Source: Chloroflexota bacterium (GTDB lineage: Bacteria; Chloroflexota; Dehalococcoidia; Tepidiformales; Tepidiformaceae). From it: a DNA stretch of 10,656 bases. The notes under the pieces were generated by a model, which was given only the letters and a program-made list of their open reading frames with translations, was not told where the DNA came from and did no database searches. A program made the position numbers and the translations under genes. Shown here piece after piece: positions 1-7,613 of the stretch (positions are counted from its first letter, which is position 1; every line of letters starts with the position of its first letter). Where the stretch lies: the NCBI GenBank assembly GCA_963169135.1, contig CAUJEQ010000064.1:1-10656 (forward strand). Reading direction: 5' to 3'.

Positions 1-534
1 GGCGGGTACGCGAACATCTACTTCCGGCACTACCGGACGCAGGACAGCTTCGTGAGCGTCGGGTGCCTGAGCCCGCAGCTCAATGCGCGCTTCCGGGCGG
101 TGACGGGTGTGCAGGACCCGCGGCTCGAACCGAACTTCGAACTCGGGACGCCGGAGACATACGATCGGCTCACCCGCCTCGTGCGGACCACCGAGGACCT
201 GTTCCTGACGAAGACGACCGAGATGTGGATTGAGGCGCTGCGGGCTGGCGGGGTGCCGTGCGGTCCGCTGAACTTCCCACCGGATGTGTTCCACGACCCG
301 CAGTTGATCGAGAACGGCTATGTGGTGGACATCGAGCATCCGCTGTTCGGGACGTACAAGACGTTCGGGCCGCCCCTGCGCATGGATGCCACCCCGACGC
401 GGATCAGGTCGGCCGCGCCCCAGCTGGACGAGCACACGGAAGAGGTGCTGACTGAGCTGGGCTTTGGGGAAAGCGAGCGAACGCAGATGCGGGCCGCGGG
501 CATTACCGGGGCGCGCCGGGCAACGTCCGCGTGA
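1..534 (+). CDS. CaiB/BaiF-type class III CoA-transferase, C-terminal part (5'-truncated by window edge)
   Basis: Reading frame 1 is open from the first base, so the gene starts upstream; the GTG at 52 is internal. The visible 177 residues match the C-terminal part of family III CoA-transferases, which move CoA between carboxylic acids and are usually about 400 residues. Typical elements are YRTQDSFVSVG near the start, then ALRAGGVPCGPLN, DPQLIENGYVV, HPLFGTYKTFGPP, and a tail with SAAPQLDEHTEEVLTELGF, the usual end of the fold. The catalytic Asp lies in the missing N-terminal part, so activity cannot be judged. The substrate cannot be inferred: racemases (alpha-methylacyl-CoA), carnitine/crotonobetainyl, formyl/oxalyl and succinyl transferases share this tail. 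The gene ends 47 bp before the next one on the same strand, with no terminator seen. Confidence 0.9.
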   Translation, partial: GGYANIYFRHYRTQDSFVSVGCLSPQLNARFRAVTGVQDPRLEPNFELGTPETYDRLTRLVRTTEDLFLTKTTEMWIEALRAGGVPCGPLNFPPDVFHDPQLIENGYVVDIEHPLFGTYKTFGPPLRMDATPTRIRSAAPQLDEHTEEVLTELGFGESERTQMRAAGITGARRATSA

Positions 535-535
535 G

Positions 536-572
536 GGGTGGCCATCGTATCCTGTAGCGCAACTCGCCACCC
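536..572. promoter_or_regulatory. 7-bp inverted repeat around a possible -10 element
   Basis: GGGTGGC at 536-542 is a perfect inverted match to GCCACCC at 566-572. The 23-base centre contains TATCCT at 548-553, a fair -10 hexamer. The right arm directly abuts the GGAGGG at 573-578 that serves as the candidate ribosome site of the large membrane-protein gene. No good -35 is visible. It could be an operator, an mRNA stem in a read-through transcript, or chance in GC-rich DNA. Confidence 0.3.
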
Positions 573-581
573 GGAGGGCGT

Positions 582-3500
582 TTGGCAGAGACCATGACTG
601 AGCCAGGCCGGTCGACAGCGGGCTGGCGACGGGTGTTTTCGCGATTCATCGCATCGGTCTGGCGGTGGGAGGCGGGCGCACTCCTGCTGATCGTGGTGTT
701 GGGCGGCGCGCTTCGCTTCCACGGGCTGGGGTGGGACCAGCCGCCGGAGTCAGACCGGCCGCTGCAGATGCACCCGGATGAACGGTTCCTCTCGCTGGTG
801 GCGAACCGGATCGACTGGCCGGACGGCATAGGCGGATATTTCGACACGGCGAACAGCCCGCTCAACCCGTACAACGACGGCGAGACGAACTCCTACGTCT
901 ACGGCACGTTTCCGCTGTTCCTGGTGAAGGCGGTGGCGACCTTCGCGGGAGACGACCCGGCCGGGCCGGACAACTCGTACGACTACACAGTCGTGTGGGG
1001 GCGACGGGTCACCGCAGTATTCGACACGGCGACGATCCTGCTCGTGTTCGCGGTGGGCTGCCGGCTGTTCGGGAGCCGGGCGGGGCTGCCGGGTGCGCTC
1101 CTGTACGCGCTGGCGGTGCTGCCCACGCAGCTCTCACACTTCTGGACGGCGGACCCATACCTTACGTTCTTCGCGACGCTGACGTTGTTGCTCAGTGTGC
1201 TGTGGGTGCGGAGCGACGGCGCCGGGTCATGGTGGCTTGCGGTGGGGTTTGGGGTGGCGATCGGGCTGGCGGTGGCGTGCAAGGTGAACGGGGCCATCTT
1301 CGCCGCGCTGCCGGTGGCGGCGTTCGGGCTGCGAGCCGGGCTGCGAGACTTCCCGCGGCTGGGGCTCAAGTGGCGGGGTGAGCCGCCAGCGGGGCCGAAG
1401 GACGCGCCGCCCTGGGCGTGGGCGAACGACTTTTCGATGCTCTGCCTTGCGGGCGCGATCTCGCTGGTGGTGTTCCGGGTTGCGCAGCCATACGCGTTCG
1501 ACGGGCCGAACTTCTGGGACATGGCGCTCAACCAGCGCTGGTGGGACGACCTCCAGCGCGAGCAGGACTTTCAACGGGGCAACGCGGACTTTCCGCCGTT
1601 CGTGCAGTTCGCTGGGACGACGCCGTTCCTGACGCCGCTGAAGAACATGGTGTTGTGGGGCATGGGCCCGGCGCCGGGGATAGCGTCGTGGGCGGCGATG
1701 GCCGGCGCCGCCATCCTGTTGTTCCGGCGACGGGAGATGGCTTTCGCGCTTCCGCTGATCGCGGGCCTGCTGGTGCTGGGTTTCTGGGGGCCCCGGTTCG
1801 TGGCGTTCATGCGCTACTTCCAGCCGATGTACGCGGTGCTGGCGGTGTTCGCCGGGTGGGGGCTCGTCGCGTTCTGGGGATGGGCGCACAGCGGGCGGTG
1901 GCCGGATCGGCTGCCGCATCGGCGGTGGGCGAAGCGGATCGCGCCGGGAACACAGGGGGCAAAGATACTTGCAGCAAGCGTGCTCGCGGTCGTCGCCGGC
2001 GCGACGTTGTGGTGGGCGCTGGCATTCCAGTCGGTCTACAGCCACGAGCACCCGCGAATTGCGGCGACGCGCTGGGTGTACGAGAACCTGCCTGCGGGGA
2101 CCGCGATTACCAGCGAAATCTGGGACGACCCGGTGCCGTGGCATTTCCCGGAACGGCCGCGCGAGTACCGGATGATCGAGACGGAGCCCTACGAACCGGA
2201 CTCGCCGCAGAAGGTCTATAAGCTGGTGTACGGGGACCCGGCGAACCCGAACCGGGCGGGCCTGAACGGCGCGGATTATGTCGCCATCACATCGAACCGC
2301 ATCCGCGAGTCGGTGAAGAAGCTCGAGCGCGAGTACCCGGCGACCATCCGCTACTACGCGCTGCTGGAATCGGGCGAGCTGGGATTCGAGCGGGTCGAGA
2401 CCTTCAAGGTGCATCCCACGTTCCTCGGGATCTCGGTCGATGACTCGAGCGCCGAGGAGTCGTTCACGGTGTACGACCACCCTGAGGTGCGGATCTACCG
2501 GAAGACGGATGCGTGGGACCCGGAGCGCGCGCTGGCGCTGCTGAACGAGGCACACCCGGAGCGGGCAGTGAACATGCTTCCGCGGCAGGGGCGCACCAAT
2601 GGCCTGCAGTTCACGCCCGCCGAGGCTGAGACACAGCAAGCGGGGGGCACATTCACCGATGTGTTCGACGCGGACGGGTGGGCGAGCTCGCTGCCGTGGC
2701 TCTGGTGGCTGCTGTGGCTGGAGGTCGCGGCGTTCGCGACGGTGCCCTGGGTGACCTGGCTGTTCAAGGCGTTGCCGGGGCGGGGCTACGGTCTGAGCAA
2801 GTTCCTGGGGCTGACGGCGGTAGCGCTGCCGACCTGGCTGCTTGTGGCCTGGGGCGCGGCGCACTTCTCGGGAGGACTGGTGTGGGCGGTGTTCGGCGCG
2901 TTGGTAGCAGCGGGCGCCGCGGTGGCGGTTGTACGGCGGGGCCAGCTGGCTGCGGATGGCCGGGAGCAGTGGCGTTCATGGCTGGCAGTGGAGGGCGTGT
3001 TCCTGGTGGCGTTCTTCAGCTTCCTGCTGATTCGCGCGTACAACCCGGACCTATGGCACCACCCGCAGGGCGGCGAGAAGCCGATGGAGATCGCCTACCT
3101 GACGGCGGTGACGCGGTCGACCATCATGCCGCCGTACGACCCGTGGTTCGGCGGTGGGAGCATGAACTACTACTACATGGGGTGGTTCTTCCTGGCCGTG
3201 CCGATCCGGGCACTGCGGATCGTTCCGGAGATCGCGTTCAACCTGGGCGTGCCGACCTACGCGGCACTGGCGGCGAGCGTCGCGTTCACGGTGGTGCAGT
3301 GGCTGGTGGGGCTTGGGACGCGGGCGCGGGCCGTGGGCGGTCACGTTTCCGCCCGACCGGCGCTGCTCGCAGGGGCATTCGGGGCGGTGCTGCTCGTCGG
3401 GATCGGGAACCTGGACGGCGCCCACCAGTGGATCGAACGGGTGCAGGCGGTCAACGAGTGGGGGTTCGCAGAGGACGTGCCGGTGGTGGGCGGGGCGGTG

Positions 3501-5186
3501 GGGATTGCAGGCGGGTTGTGGCAGTGGGTCTTCGGCGGGGAGGCGCTGCCGCCATTCGACTGGTGGCGCAGTTCGCGGGTGCACTTCGGCTCGTTCGACA
3601 TCACGGAGTTCCCGTACTGGTCGATGCTGTTCGCCGACCTGCATCCACACTTGATGGGGCTGCCGTTCTTTGGGGCGACAATCGCGCTGGTGGTAGCCTA
3701 TGCAACGACTGTGCGGGCCGGGCTACGAATGCACGGCTGGCTGATCGCCGGGATGGTCGGGGCAGCAGTTGGGCTGGTGCGGACGGTGCACACCTGGGAC
3801 TTCCCGACGGCGGTGCTGATCGCCACCGCAGGAATTCCACTCGGCCAGATGCTTCGCGCCGGGCGGTGGCAAGAGCGGTGGTGGGACGCGGTGGGCCACC
3901 TGCTCCTGGCGGGCGCGGTTGCGGCGATCGCATTCTCGCCGTACACGGCGCACTTCGAGACGTTCGACCCCGGCATAACGCGGGCGCCAGAGACCACGAA
4001 GGCGCACCAGTTCTTCGTGCACTTCGGCGTCTTCATTGCCTTCGCGGTCGCTTTCGTGTCGGTGCGCTACCGGGAGGAGCTGGTCGAGCGGCGGTTCGTT
4101 CACGGGCGAAACCCGTTCCTGGCGGTGATCAACGGGCGGCTGGAGCTGTTGTCGCTGGCGATTTTCCTGAGCGGGGTGGCGGCGTTCACGTGGGCATTCG
4201 GGCTGACGACCATCGCCCTGGGGCTGGTAGTAGTGGCATTCCTGGTCAACCTGCTTTGGTTCGAACTGGCGCGGCCGGAGAAGAACGTGGCCAGGACGCT
4301 GGCGACGGCGCTTTACGCGCTGGGCTTCGCCGTGGCGGTGGGCGTGGACGTGGTGACATTGAAGAACGACATCGAGCGGATGAACACTGTGTTCAAGTTC
4401 AGCCTGCAGGCGTGGCAGATGCTGGCGCTGGCGAGCGGGTTCGCCGCCTGGTACTCGGGACGGGAGGCGAAACGGGTGCTGGACGCCGCGCGCGCGGGGG
4501 ACCTGCCGCGACCCGACTGGCGCGTGGCGAGCGCGATTGGCGGGACCGCCGTCGTGGTGGCGCTGGTGTTCGGCGCGAGCCTGTTCCTGATTTCCGGGAC
4601 GCGGGCGCGGCAGAACGCGCGGTTCGAACAGACGGGGCCGACGCTCGACGGGTTCGCCTTCCTTCCTTACGCGGTGTTCGTTGAGCCGAAGTCGGAGCAG
4701 GACCCTTCAGATGATGTCGCACTGCGGCTGGAGGATGACCGGGCGCTGATCGACTGGCTGCGGGAAAACGTGGAGGGCTCGCCGGTGATCGCGGAAGCGG
4801 TGGGGCCGCTCTACCGCTGGACGGGGCGGATCTCGCAGTACACCGGACTGCCGGCGGTGATCGGCTGGGACTGGCACCAGATCCAGCAGCGGACCGACTA
4901 CGCGGGCCTGGTCCAGCGGCGACGTTCGGAAACGGAGATGTTCTACACGTCAGGTTCGACGCAGCTGGCCGTGGATTACCTGCGCAAATACGACGTGCGC
5001 TATGTCGTGGTCGGCGGCGAGGAGCGCGTTCACGGCACGCCGGAAGGACTGGCGAAGTTCGCACAGATGCCGGCACTGACGGAGGTGTTCCGGAACGGGG
5101 ACGACCGGATCTACGCGGTGGACCAGTCGCAGCTGGTGGCGAGTTACCAATCGACGAGCGGCGCAGGGTTCCCAGCGGCGCCTTAG
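582..5186 (+). CDS. Giant GT-C-like membrane protein: PMT/ArnT-like N-half fused to DUF2298 (Chlor_Arch_YYY) C-half
   Basis: A 1534-residue polytopic protein with more than 20 likely membrane helices. The N-half has a first helix near residues 31-45, then HPDE (64-67) in the first outer loop, YVYG (105-108), WTADPY (188-193) and ACKVNG (232-237). This is the layout of GT-C glycosyltransferases that use lipid-linked sugars (PMT/GT39-like). A soluble segment follows (about 485-700). The C-half carries the DUF2298/YYY hallmarks: EKPME (832-836), YYYMG (863-867), DLHPH (1019-1023), HTWDFPT (1070-1076), RMNTVFKF (1266-1273), and a soluble tail with GRISQYTGLPAVIGWDW (1415-1431). Sugar or lipid transfer in the cell envelope is inferred; the DUF2298 family has no firmly assigned reaction. 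The start is either TTG 582 (3 bases after GGAGGG) or ATG 594 (15 bases after it); neither spacing is ideal. No frameshift is seen. rlmB starts 40 bp downstream. Confidence 0.9.
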   Translation: MAETMTEPGRSTAGWRRVFSRFIASVWRWEAGALLLIVVLGGALRFHGLGWDQPPESDRPLQMHPDERFLSLVANRIDWPDGIGGYFDTANSPLNPYNDGETNSYVYGTFPLFLVKAVATFAGDDPAGPDNSYDYTVVWGRRVTAVFDTATILLVFAVGCRLFGSRAGLPGALLYALAVLPTQLSHFWTADPYLTFFATLTLLLSVLWVRSDGAGSWWLAVGFGVAIGLAVACKVNGAIFAALPVAAFGLRAGLRDFPRLGLKWRGEPPAGPKDAPPWAWANDFSMLCLAGAISLVVFRVAQPYAFDGPNFWDMALNQRWWDDLQREQDFQRGNADFPPFVQFAGTTPFLTPLKNMVLWGMGPAPGIASWAAMAGAAILLFRRREMAFALPLIAGLLVLGFWGPRFVAFMRYFQPMYAVLAVFAGWGLVAFWGWAHSGRWPDRLPHRRWAKRIAPGTQGAKILAASVLAVVAGATLWWALAFQSVYSHEHPRIAATRWVYENLPAGTAITSEIWDDPVPWHFPERPREYRMIETEPYEPDSPQKVYKLVYGDPANPNRAGLNGADYVAITSNRIRESVKKLEREYPATIRYYALLESGELGFERVETFKVHPTFLGISVDDSSAEESFTVYDHPEVRIYRKTDAWDPERALALLNEAHPERAVNMLPRQGRTNGLQFTPAEAETQQAGGTFTDVFDADGWASSLPWLWWLLWLEVAAFATVPWVTWLFKALPGRGYGLSKFLGLTAVALPTWLLVAWGAAHFSGGLVWAVFGALVAAGAAVAVVRRGQLAADGREQWRSWLAVEGVFLVAFFSFLLIRAYNPDLWHHPQGGEKPMEIAYLTAVTRSTIMPPYDPWFGGGSMNYYYMGWFFLAVPIRALRIVPEIAFNLGVPTYAALAASVAFTVVQWLVGLGTRARAVGGHVSARPALLAGAFGAVLLVGIGNLDGAHQWIERVQAVNEWGFAEDVPVVGGAVGIAGGLWQWVFGGEALPPFDWWRSSRVHFGSFDITEFPYWSMLFADLHPHLMGLPFFGATIALVVAYATTVRAGLRMHGWLIAGMVGAAVGLVRTVHTWDFPTAVLIATAGIPLGQMLRAGRWQERWWDAVGHLLLAGAVAAIAFSPYTAHFETFDPGITRAPETTKAHQFFVHFGVFIAFAVAFVSVRYREELVERRFVHGRNPFLAVINGRLELLSLAIFLSGVAAFTWAFGLTTIALGLVVVAFLVNLLWFELARPEKNVARTLATALYALGFAVAVGVDVVTLKNDIERMNTVFKFSLQAWQMLALASGFAAWYSGREAKRVLDAARAGDLPRPDWRVASAIGGTAVVVALVFGASLFLISGTRARQNARFEQTGPTLDGFAFLPYAVFVEPKSEQDPSDDVALRLEDDRALIDWLRENVEGSPVIAEAVGPLYRWTGRISQYTGLPAVIGWDWHQIQQRTDYAGLVQRRRSETEMFYTSGSTQLAVDYLRKYDVRYVVVGGEERVHGTPEGLAKFAQMPALTEVFRNGDDRIYAVDQSQLVASYQSTSGAGFPAAP

Positions 5187-5226
5187 CCGTGCCCGGCAGG
5201 CGCGCGGGTGCGACACTTACGCTCTC

Positions 5227-6006
5227 ATGGCACGGATGCGTCCCAAGCCCAACAGCACGCCCGACGACCTCGCCTTTGGCATCAATCCCTGCGCGATGGC
5301 GCTGGAGACGGGCTACGCGAAGTCGATGCTTTACTTGCGGGAGACGCGCAACGAGCGTGTCATCGAACTGGTGGAGCAAGCCAGGGCGCGGGGACTGCAC
5401 GCCGAGCCCGTCGATGCTTACCGGCTGGACGAACTGACCGCGAACGGGGTACATCAGGGCGTGCTGGTACGGCTCCGGGACATCCAGCCAGTAGACCTGC
5501 GGGCGGTCACGCGGGAGGCGGGGAAGTCGTCGCTCATCCTGCTGCTGGACCGGGTAACGGACCCACAGAACCTGGGGGCGGTACTGCGGACGGCGGTTGC
5601 TGCCGGCGTTGACGCGGTGGTGCTGCCGCTGCGGCGGGGCGCGCTGTTGACCCCGGGGGTGCACCGGGCGAGCTCGGGGATCAGCTTCATCGCCCCGGTT
5701 GCCGCCCCGCAGAACCTGGCCATGGCGATCAAGACCCTGAAAGAGGCGAACTACTGGGTGGTGGCAGCCGATGCGGCAGAAGGTGCGCAGCCGGCGACGG
5801 CGTTCGACTGGCCCGGGCGGACGGCCCTGGTGATGGGCAGCGAAGGCGAGGGCGTGAGCCACCTGCTGCTGCAGGAAAGCGACTTCCGGGTGGCATTGCC
5901 AATGGACCCGCGCGTGGAGTCGCTGAACGTGGGTGTGGCGACCGGCGCGCTGGCGTACCTCTGGCGGCGGCAGTGGCCGGCCCCACAGGCGGCGGGCGGC
6001 GGCTGA
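5227..6006 (+). CDS. rlmB: 23S rRNA (guanosine-2'-O-)-methyltransferase RlmB, TrmH/SpoU family
   Basis: A 259-residue SPOUT methyltransferase that, by family, methylates the 2'-O of G2251 (E. coli numbering) in the 23S rRNA peptidyl-transferase region using SAM. The N-terminal RNA-binding domain runs from FGINPCAMALE (17-27) to NGVHQGVLV (73-81), the usual RlmB linker signature. The trefoil-knot domain has all three motifs: DRVTDPQNLGAVLRTA (108-123, with N115 and R121), LVMGSEGEGV (201-210) and LPMDPRVESLNVGVATG (224-240, with S232 and N234). A Gly stands where many relatives have Ser after SLNV. The start is uncertain between ATG 5227 and ATG 5236, with no Shine-Dalgarno site before either; a TACGCT hexamer at 5218-5223 may be a -10. 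The gene converges on the minus-strand methyltransferase gene with only 3 bp between stops. Other TrmH-family 2'-O-methyltransferases are possible but less likely given the HQGV signature. Confidence 0.92.
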   Translation: MARMRPKPNSTPDDLAFGINPCAMALETGYAKSMLYLRETRNERVIELVEQARARGLHAEPVDAYRLDELTANGVHQGVLVRLRDIQPVDLRAVTREAGKSSLILLLDRVTDPQNLGAVLRTAVAAGVDAVVLPLRRGALLTPGVHRASSGISFIAPVAAPQNLAMAIKTLKEANYWVVAADAAEGAQPATAFDWPGRTALVMGSEGEGVSHLLLQESDFRVALPMDPRVESLNVGVATGALAYLWRRQWPAPQAAGGG

Positions 6007-6009
6007 TAG

Positions 6010-6603
6010 TCAGTCGCGGGTAATCAGGCACTCCCACACCTGCTTCGGCTGCTGGTAGCGGCGGATGGAGCGGTGAGCGAGGTGTTCGAGACGGAAGCCG
6101 GTTGGGATGACGGCGCCGACATCGGCCTCCGTGAAGAAGCGCTTGGTCTCGCTGTGGCTCACCATGCCGCTGGGGACGCGGAAGAAGCCGGGTTCGAGTT
6201 GCTCGCCCTGGCCCGCGCCGTGGTAGACATCGTCGCTGGCGTTGACGCGAAAGAGGAAGCAGCCGCCAGGACTCACGAGTTTGCCGGTGTCCCGGAAGGC
6301 GGCCAGCGTGGCGCTCCAGGGCAGGTAATGCAACGACAGGCTGGCGACCACGGCGCCGAAGGACGAAGGGCGGAACGGGAGCGCGCACAGATCGGCGAGC
6401 ACGTACCCGACCGGGCCTGTCCAGACCGCTGACGGCGGGCGGCGGCGGTCGCAGGCGGTCACCTCGAAGCCATTGGCGGCGAGGAAGGCCGCATCGAGGC
6501 CAGGACCGCAGCCGGCATCGAGCACGCGCGCGGAAGTTTTCCGAAAGTGCGGGAGGAAGGGATGGAGCCAGCCTTCGGTGGCGGGAAGGGTCACATCCGG
6601 CAT
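6010..6603 (-). CDS. class I SAM-dependent methyltransferase
   Basis: Read on the minus strand from ATG 6603, this gives 197 residues with a Rossmann methyltransferase core. Motif I is VLDAGCGPG (27-35); the acidic end of strand 2 is in VTACD (48-52); ADLCALPF (70-77) is the post-II region; SLSLHYLPW (88-96) and VSPGGCFLFRVN (110-121) are motifs III/IV-like. The C-terminal part has VYHGAGQGEQLEPGFF and TKRFFTEADV, as in small-molecule methyltransferases of the type 11/25 (UbiE/TehB-like) group. The substrate is unknown. The frame stays open upstream, and a GTG at 6675 would give 221 residues, but the motif-bearing region does not need it. That extension would also run through the repeat array in the divergent promoter region. 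No Shine-Dalgarno site is seen at ATG 6603, so the start is moderately uncertain. Confidence 0.85.
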   Translation of the reverse strand: MPDVTLPATEGWLHPFLPHFRKTSARVLDAGCGPGLDAAFLAANGFEVTACDRRRPPSAVWTGPVGYVLADLCALPFRPSSFGAVVASLSLHYLPWSATLAAFRDTGKLVSPGGCFLFRVNASDDVYHGAGQGEQLEPGFFRVPSGMVSHSETKRFFTEADVGAVIPTGFRLEHLAHRSIRRYQQPKQVWECLITRD

Positions 6604-6637
6604 GATGCGCCCGGGAAGCGCGGGCGTGAAGACGGGC

Positions 6638-6669
6638 CGAATCGCCCCACGATTGGGTACGAATCGCCC
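6638..6669. repeat. Two 10-bp direct repeats 22 bp apart with an inverted half-core between (candidate operator)
   Basis: CGAATCGCCC occurs at 6638-6647 and again at 6660-6669, 22 bp start to start, about two helical turns. Between them CGATT at 6650-6654 is the same AATCG core on the other strand. The array lies in the spacer between the divergent methyltransferase and ABC-exporter genes, and its right copy ends near the expected -35 area of the exporter promoter. The 22-bp period is not a multiple of 3, which argues against a coding repeat. The protein that would bind is unknown. Confidence 0.45.
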
Positions 6670-6694
6670 GGTCACTTCCAGCGACGGGAGGCTG

Positions 6695-6700
6695 TAGGCT
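6695..6700 (+). promoter_or_regulatory. -10 hexamer TAGGCT of a likely leaderless promoter for the ABC exporter operon
   Basis: TAGGCT fits TAnnnT and lies exactly 7 bases before ATG 6708, so transcription would begin at or next to the start codon. The GAGG at 6704-6707 touches the ATG and is too close to act as a ribosome site; GGGAGG at 6686-6691 is 16 bases away, too far. No convincing -35 is seen (TCACTT at 6672-6677 at best). Confidence 0.4.
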
Positions 6701-6707
6701 GGCGAGG

Positions 6708-7613
6708 ATGAGTACGAGTGCGGCGATCGAGACACGCGAACTGACGCGAACGTTCGGAGACGTTGTCGCGCTCGATCGGATGTCTCTGAGAGTCGAGCAG
6801 GGGGAGATCTTCGGGTTCCTCGGGCCAAACGGTGCGGGCAAGAGCACCACTATCCGCATCCTGCTCGACCTGATCCGCCCGACGTCGGGGAGCGCGAGCG
6901 TGCTGGGGTTCGATTGCCAGCGAGAGTCGATGGAGGTCCGAAGCCGGATCGGATATCTGCCCGGAGATCTGCGGCTGTATGGCGGGCTGACCGGCCAGCA
7001 GACGGTCGAACTGTTCGCGAGCCTGCGCAACGGGCGGGTGGATGACGCGTATGTGCGGGAACTGGCGAGCGAGATGGAACTCGACCTCGGGAAGAAAGCT
7101 TCGACGTACTCGAAGGGGAACCGGCAGAAGCTGGGTGTGCTGCTTGCGCTGTTGGGGCGGCCACAGGTGCTCCTGCTCGATGAGCCGACATCAGGACTCG
7201 ACCCCCTGGTGCAGCGGACGGTCTGGGATGTGCTCCGGCGAGAGGCTGCGAGAGGCGCGACCGTGTTCTTCTCTTCTCACGTGATGAGCGAAGTGGAGCA
7301 GACCTGCGAGCGGGTGGGCATCCTGCGAGAAGGGCGGCTGGTGGCGGTGGAGCCGGTGGTGGCGATGAAGGCCCGGGCGCTGCGGCATGTGGAGGTCAGT
7401 TTCGCTGGTGAAGCGCCGCCGGCCGACCCACTCGTGGTGGCAGGCGCGAAGGAAATTCGGCGGGAGCGGGCGACCCTGGAGTTTGAGATAACCGGCGAGA
7501 TCGACCCGCTGCTGAAGGCGCTGGCCGCCTATCACGTGGTGGACTTGCGGACGGAACAGCCGACGCTCGACGAGATCCTCCTCGCCTACTACCGGCACGG
7601 GGTGACCGCGTGA
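6708..7613 (+). CDS. ABC-2 type exporter, ATP-binding subunit
   Basis: A 301-residue ABC ATPase. Walker A is GPNGAGKST (39-47); the signature loop is YSKGNRQKL (134-142, in place of LSGGQ); Walker B is VLLLDEP (154-160); the D-loop is SGLD (162-165); the switch His is H191 in SSHVMSE. The canonical Q-loop glutamine is absent: IGYLPGDLRLY (81-91) has Gly86 there, as in some relatives of this drug/antibiotic-exporter group. Residues from about 215 on form a C-terminal extension ending in QPTLDEILLAYY, typical of ABC-2 exporters of the DRA/CcmA type. It powers export by the permease encoded next, whose start overlaps this stop by 4 bases (GTGA at 7610-7613), implying translational coupling. The substrate is unknown. 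Confidence 0.93.
   Translation: MSTSAAIETRELTRTFGDVVALDRMSLRVEQGEIFGFLGPNGAGKSTTIRILLDLIRPTSGSASVLGFDCQRESMEVRSRIGYLPGDLRLYGGLTGQQTVELFASLRNGRVDDAYVRELASEMELDLGKKASTYSKGNRQKLGVLLALLGRPQVLLLDEPTSGLDPLVQRTVWDVLRREAARGATVFFSSHVMSEVEQTCERVGILREGRLVAVEPVVAMKARALRHVEVSFAGEAPPADPLVVAGAKEIRRERATLEFEITGEIDPLLKALAAYHVVDLRTEQPTLDEILLAYYRHGVTA

Noticed and set aside
1227..2864. 545-codon minus-strand open frame inside the giant membrane-protein gene
   Set aside because: It is rich in Arg, Pro and His with no recognisable motif; long antisense frames like this are normal opposite GC-rich genes, and the plus-strand product has clear family motifs throughout.
2678..4684. 668-codon plus-strand frame overlapping the DUF2298 half
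   Set aside because: Gly/Arg/Ala-rich low-complexity translation lacking membrane helices; it is a frame-shifted shadow of a region whose real frame contains YYYMG, DLHPH and HTWDFPT.
5187..5226. terminator or clear promoter between the giant gene and rlmB
   Set aside because: Only a short CCCG/CGGG pairing without a T-run, and a TACGCT hexamer too close to ATG 5227 to be decisive.
4399..5862. 487-codon minus-strand frame across the end of the giant gene and rlmB
   Set aside because: Composition is Arg/Pro/Ser-rich and it crosses two well-supported genes antisense.
5729..7030. 433-codon minus-strand frame overlapping rlmB, the methyltransferase gene and the ABC ATPase gene
   Set aside because: No motif of its own; the methyltransferase frame on the same strand has a complete SAM-binding motif, and the plus-strand ABC frame has Walker A.
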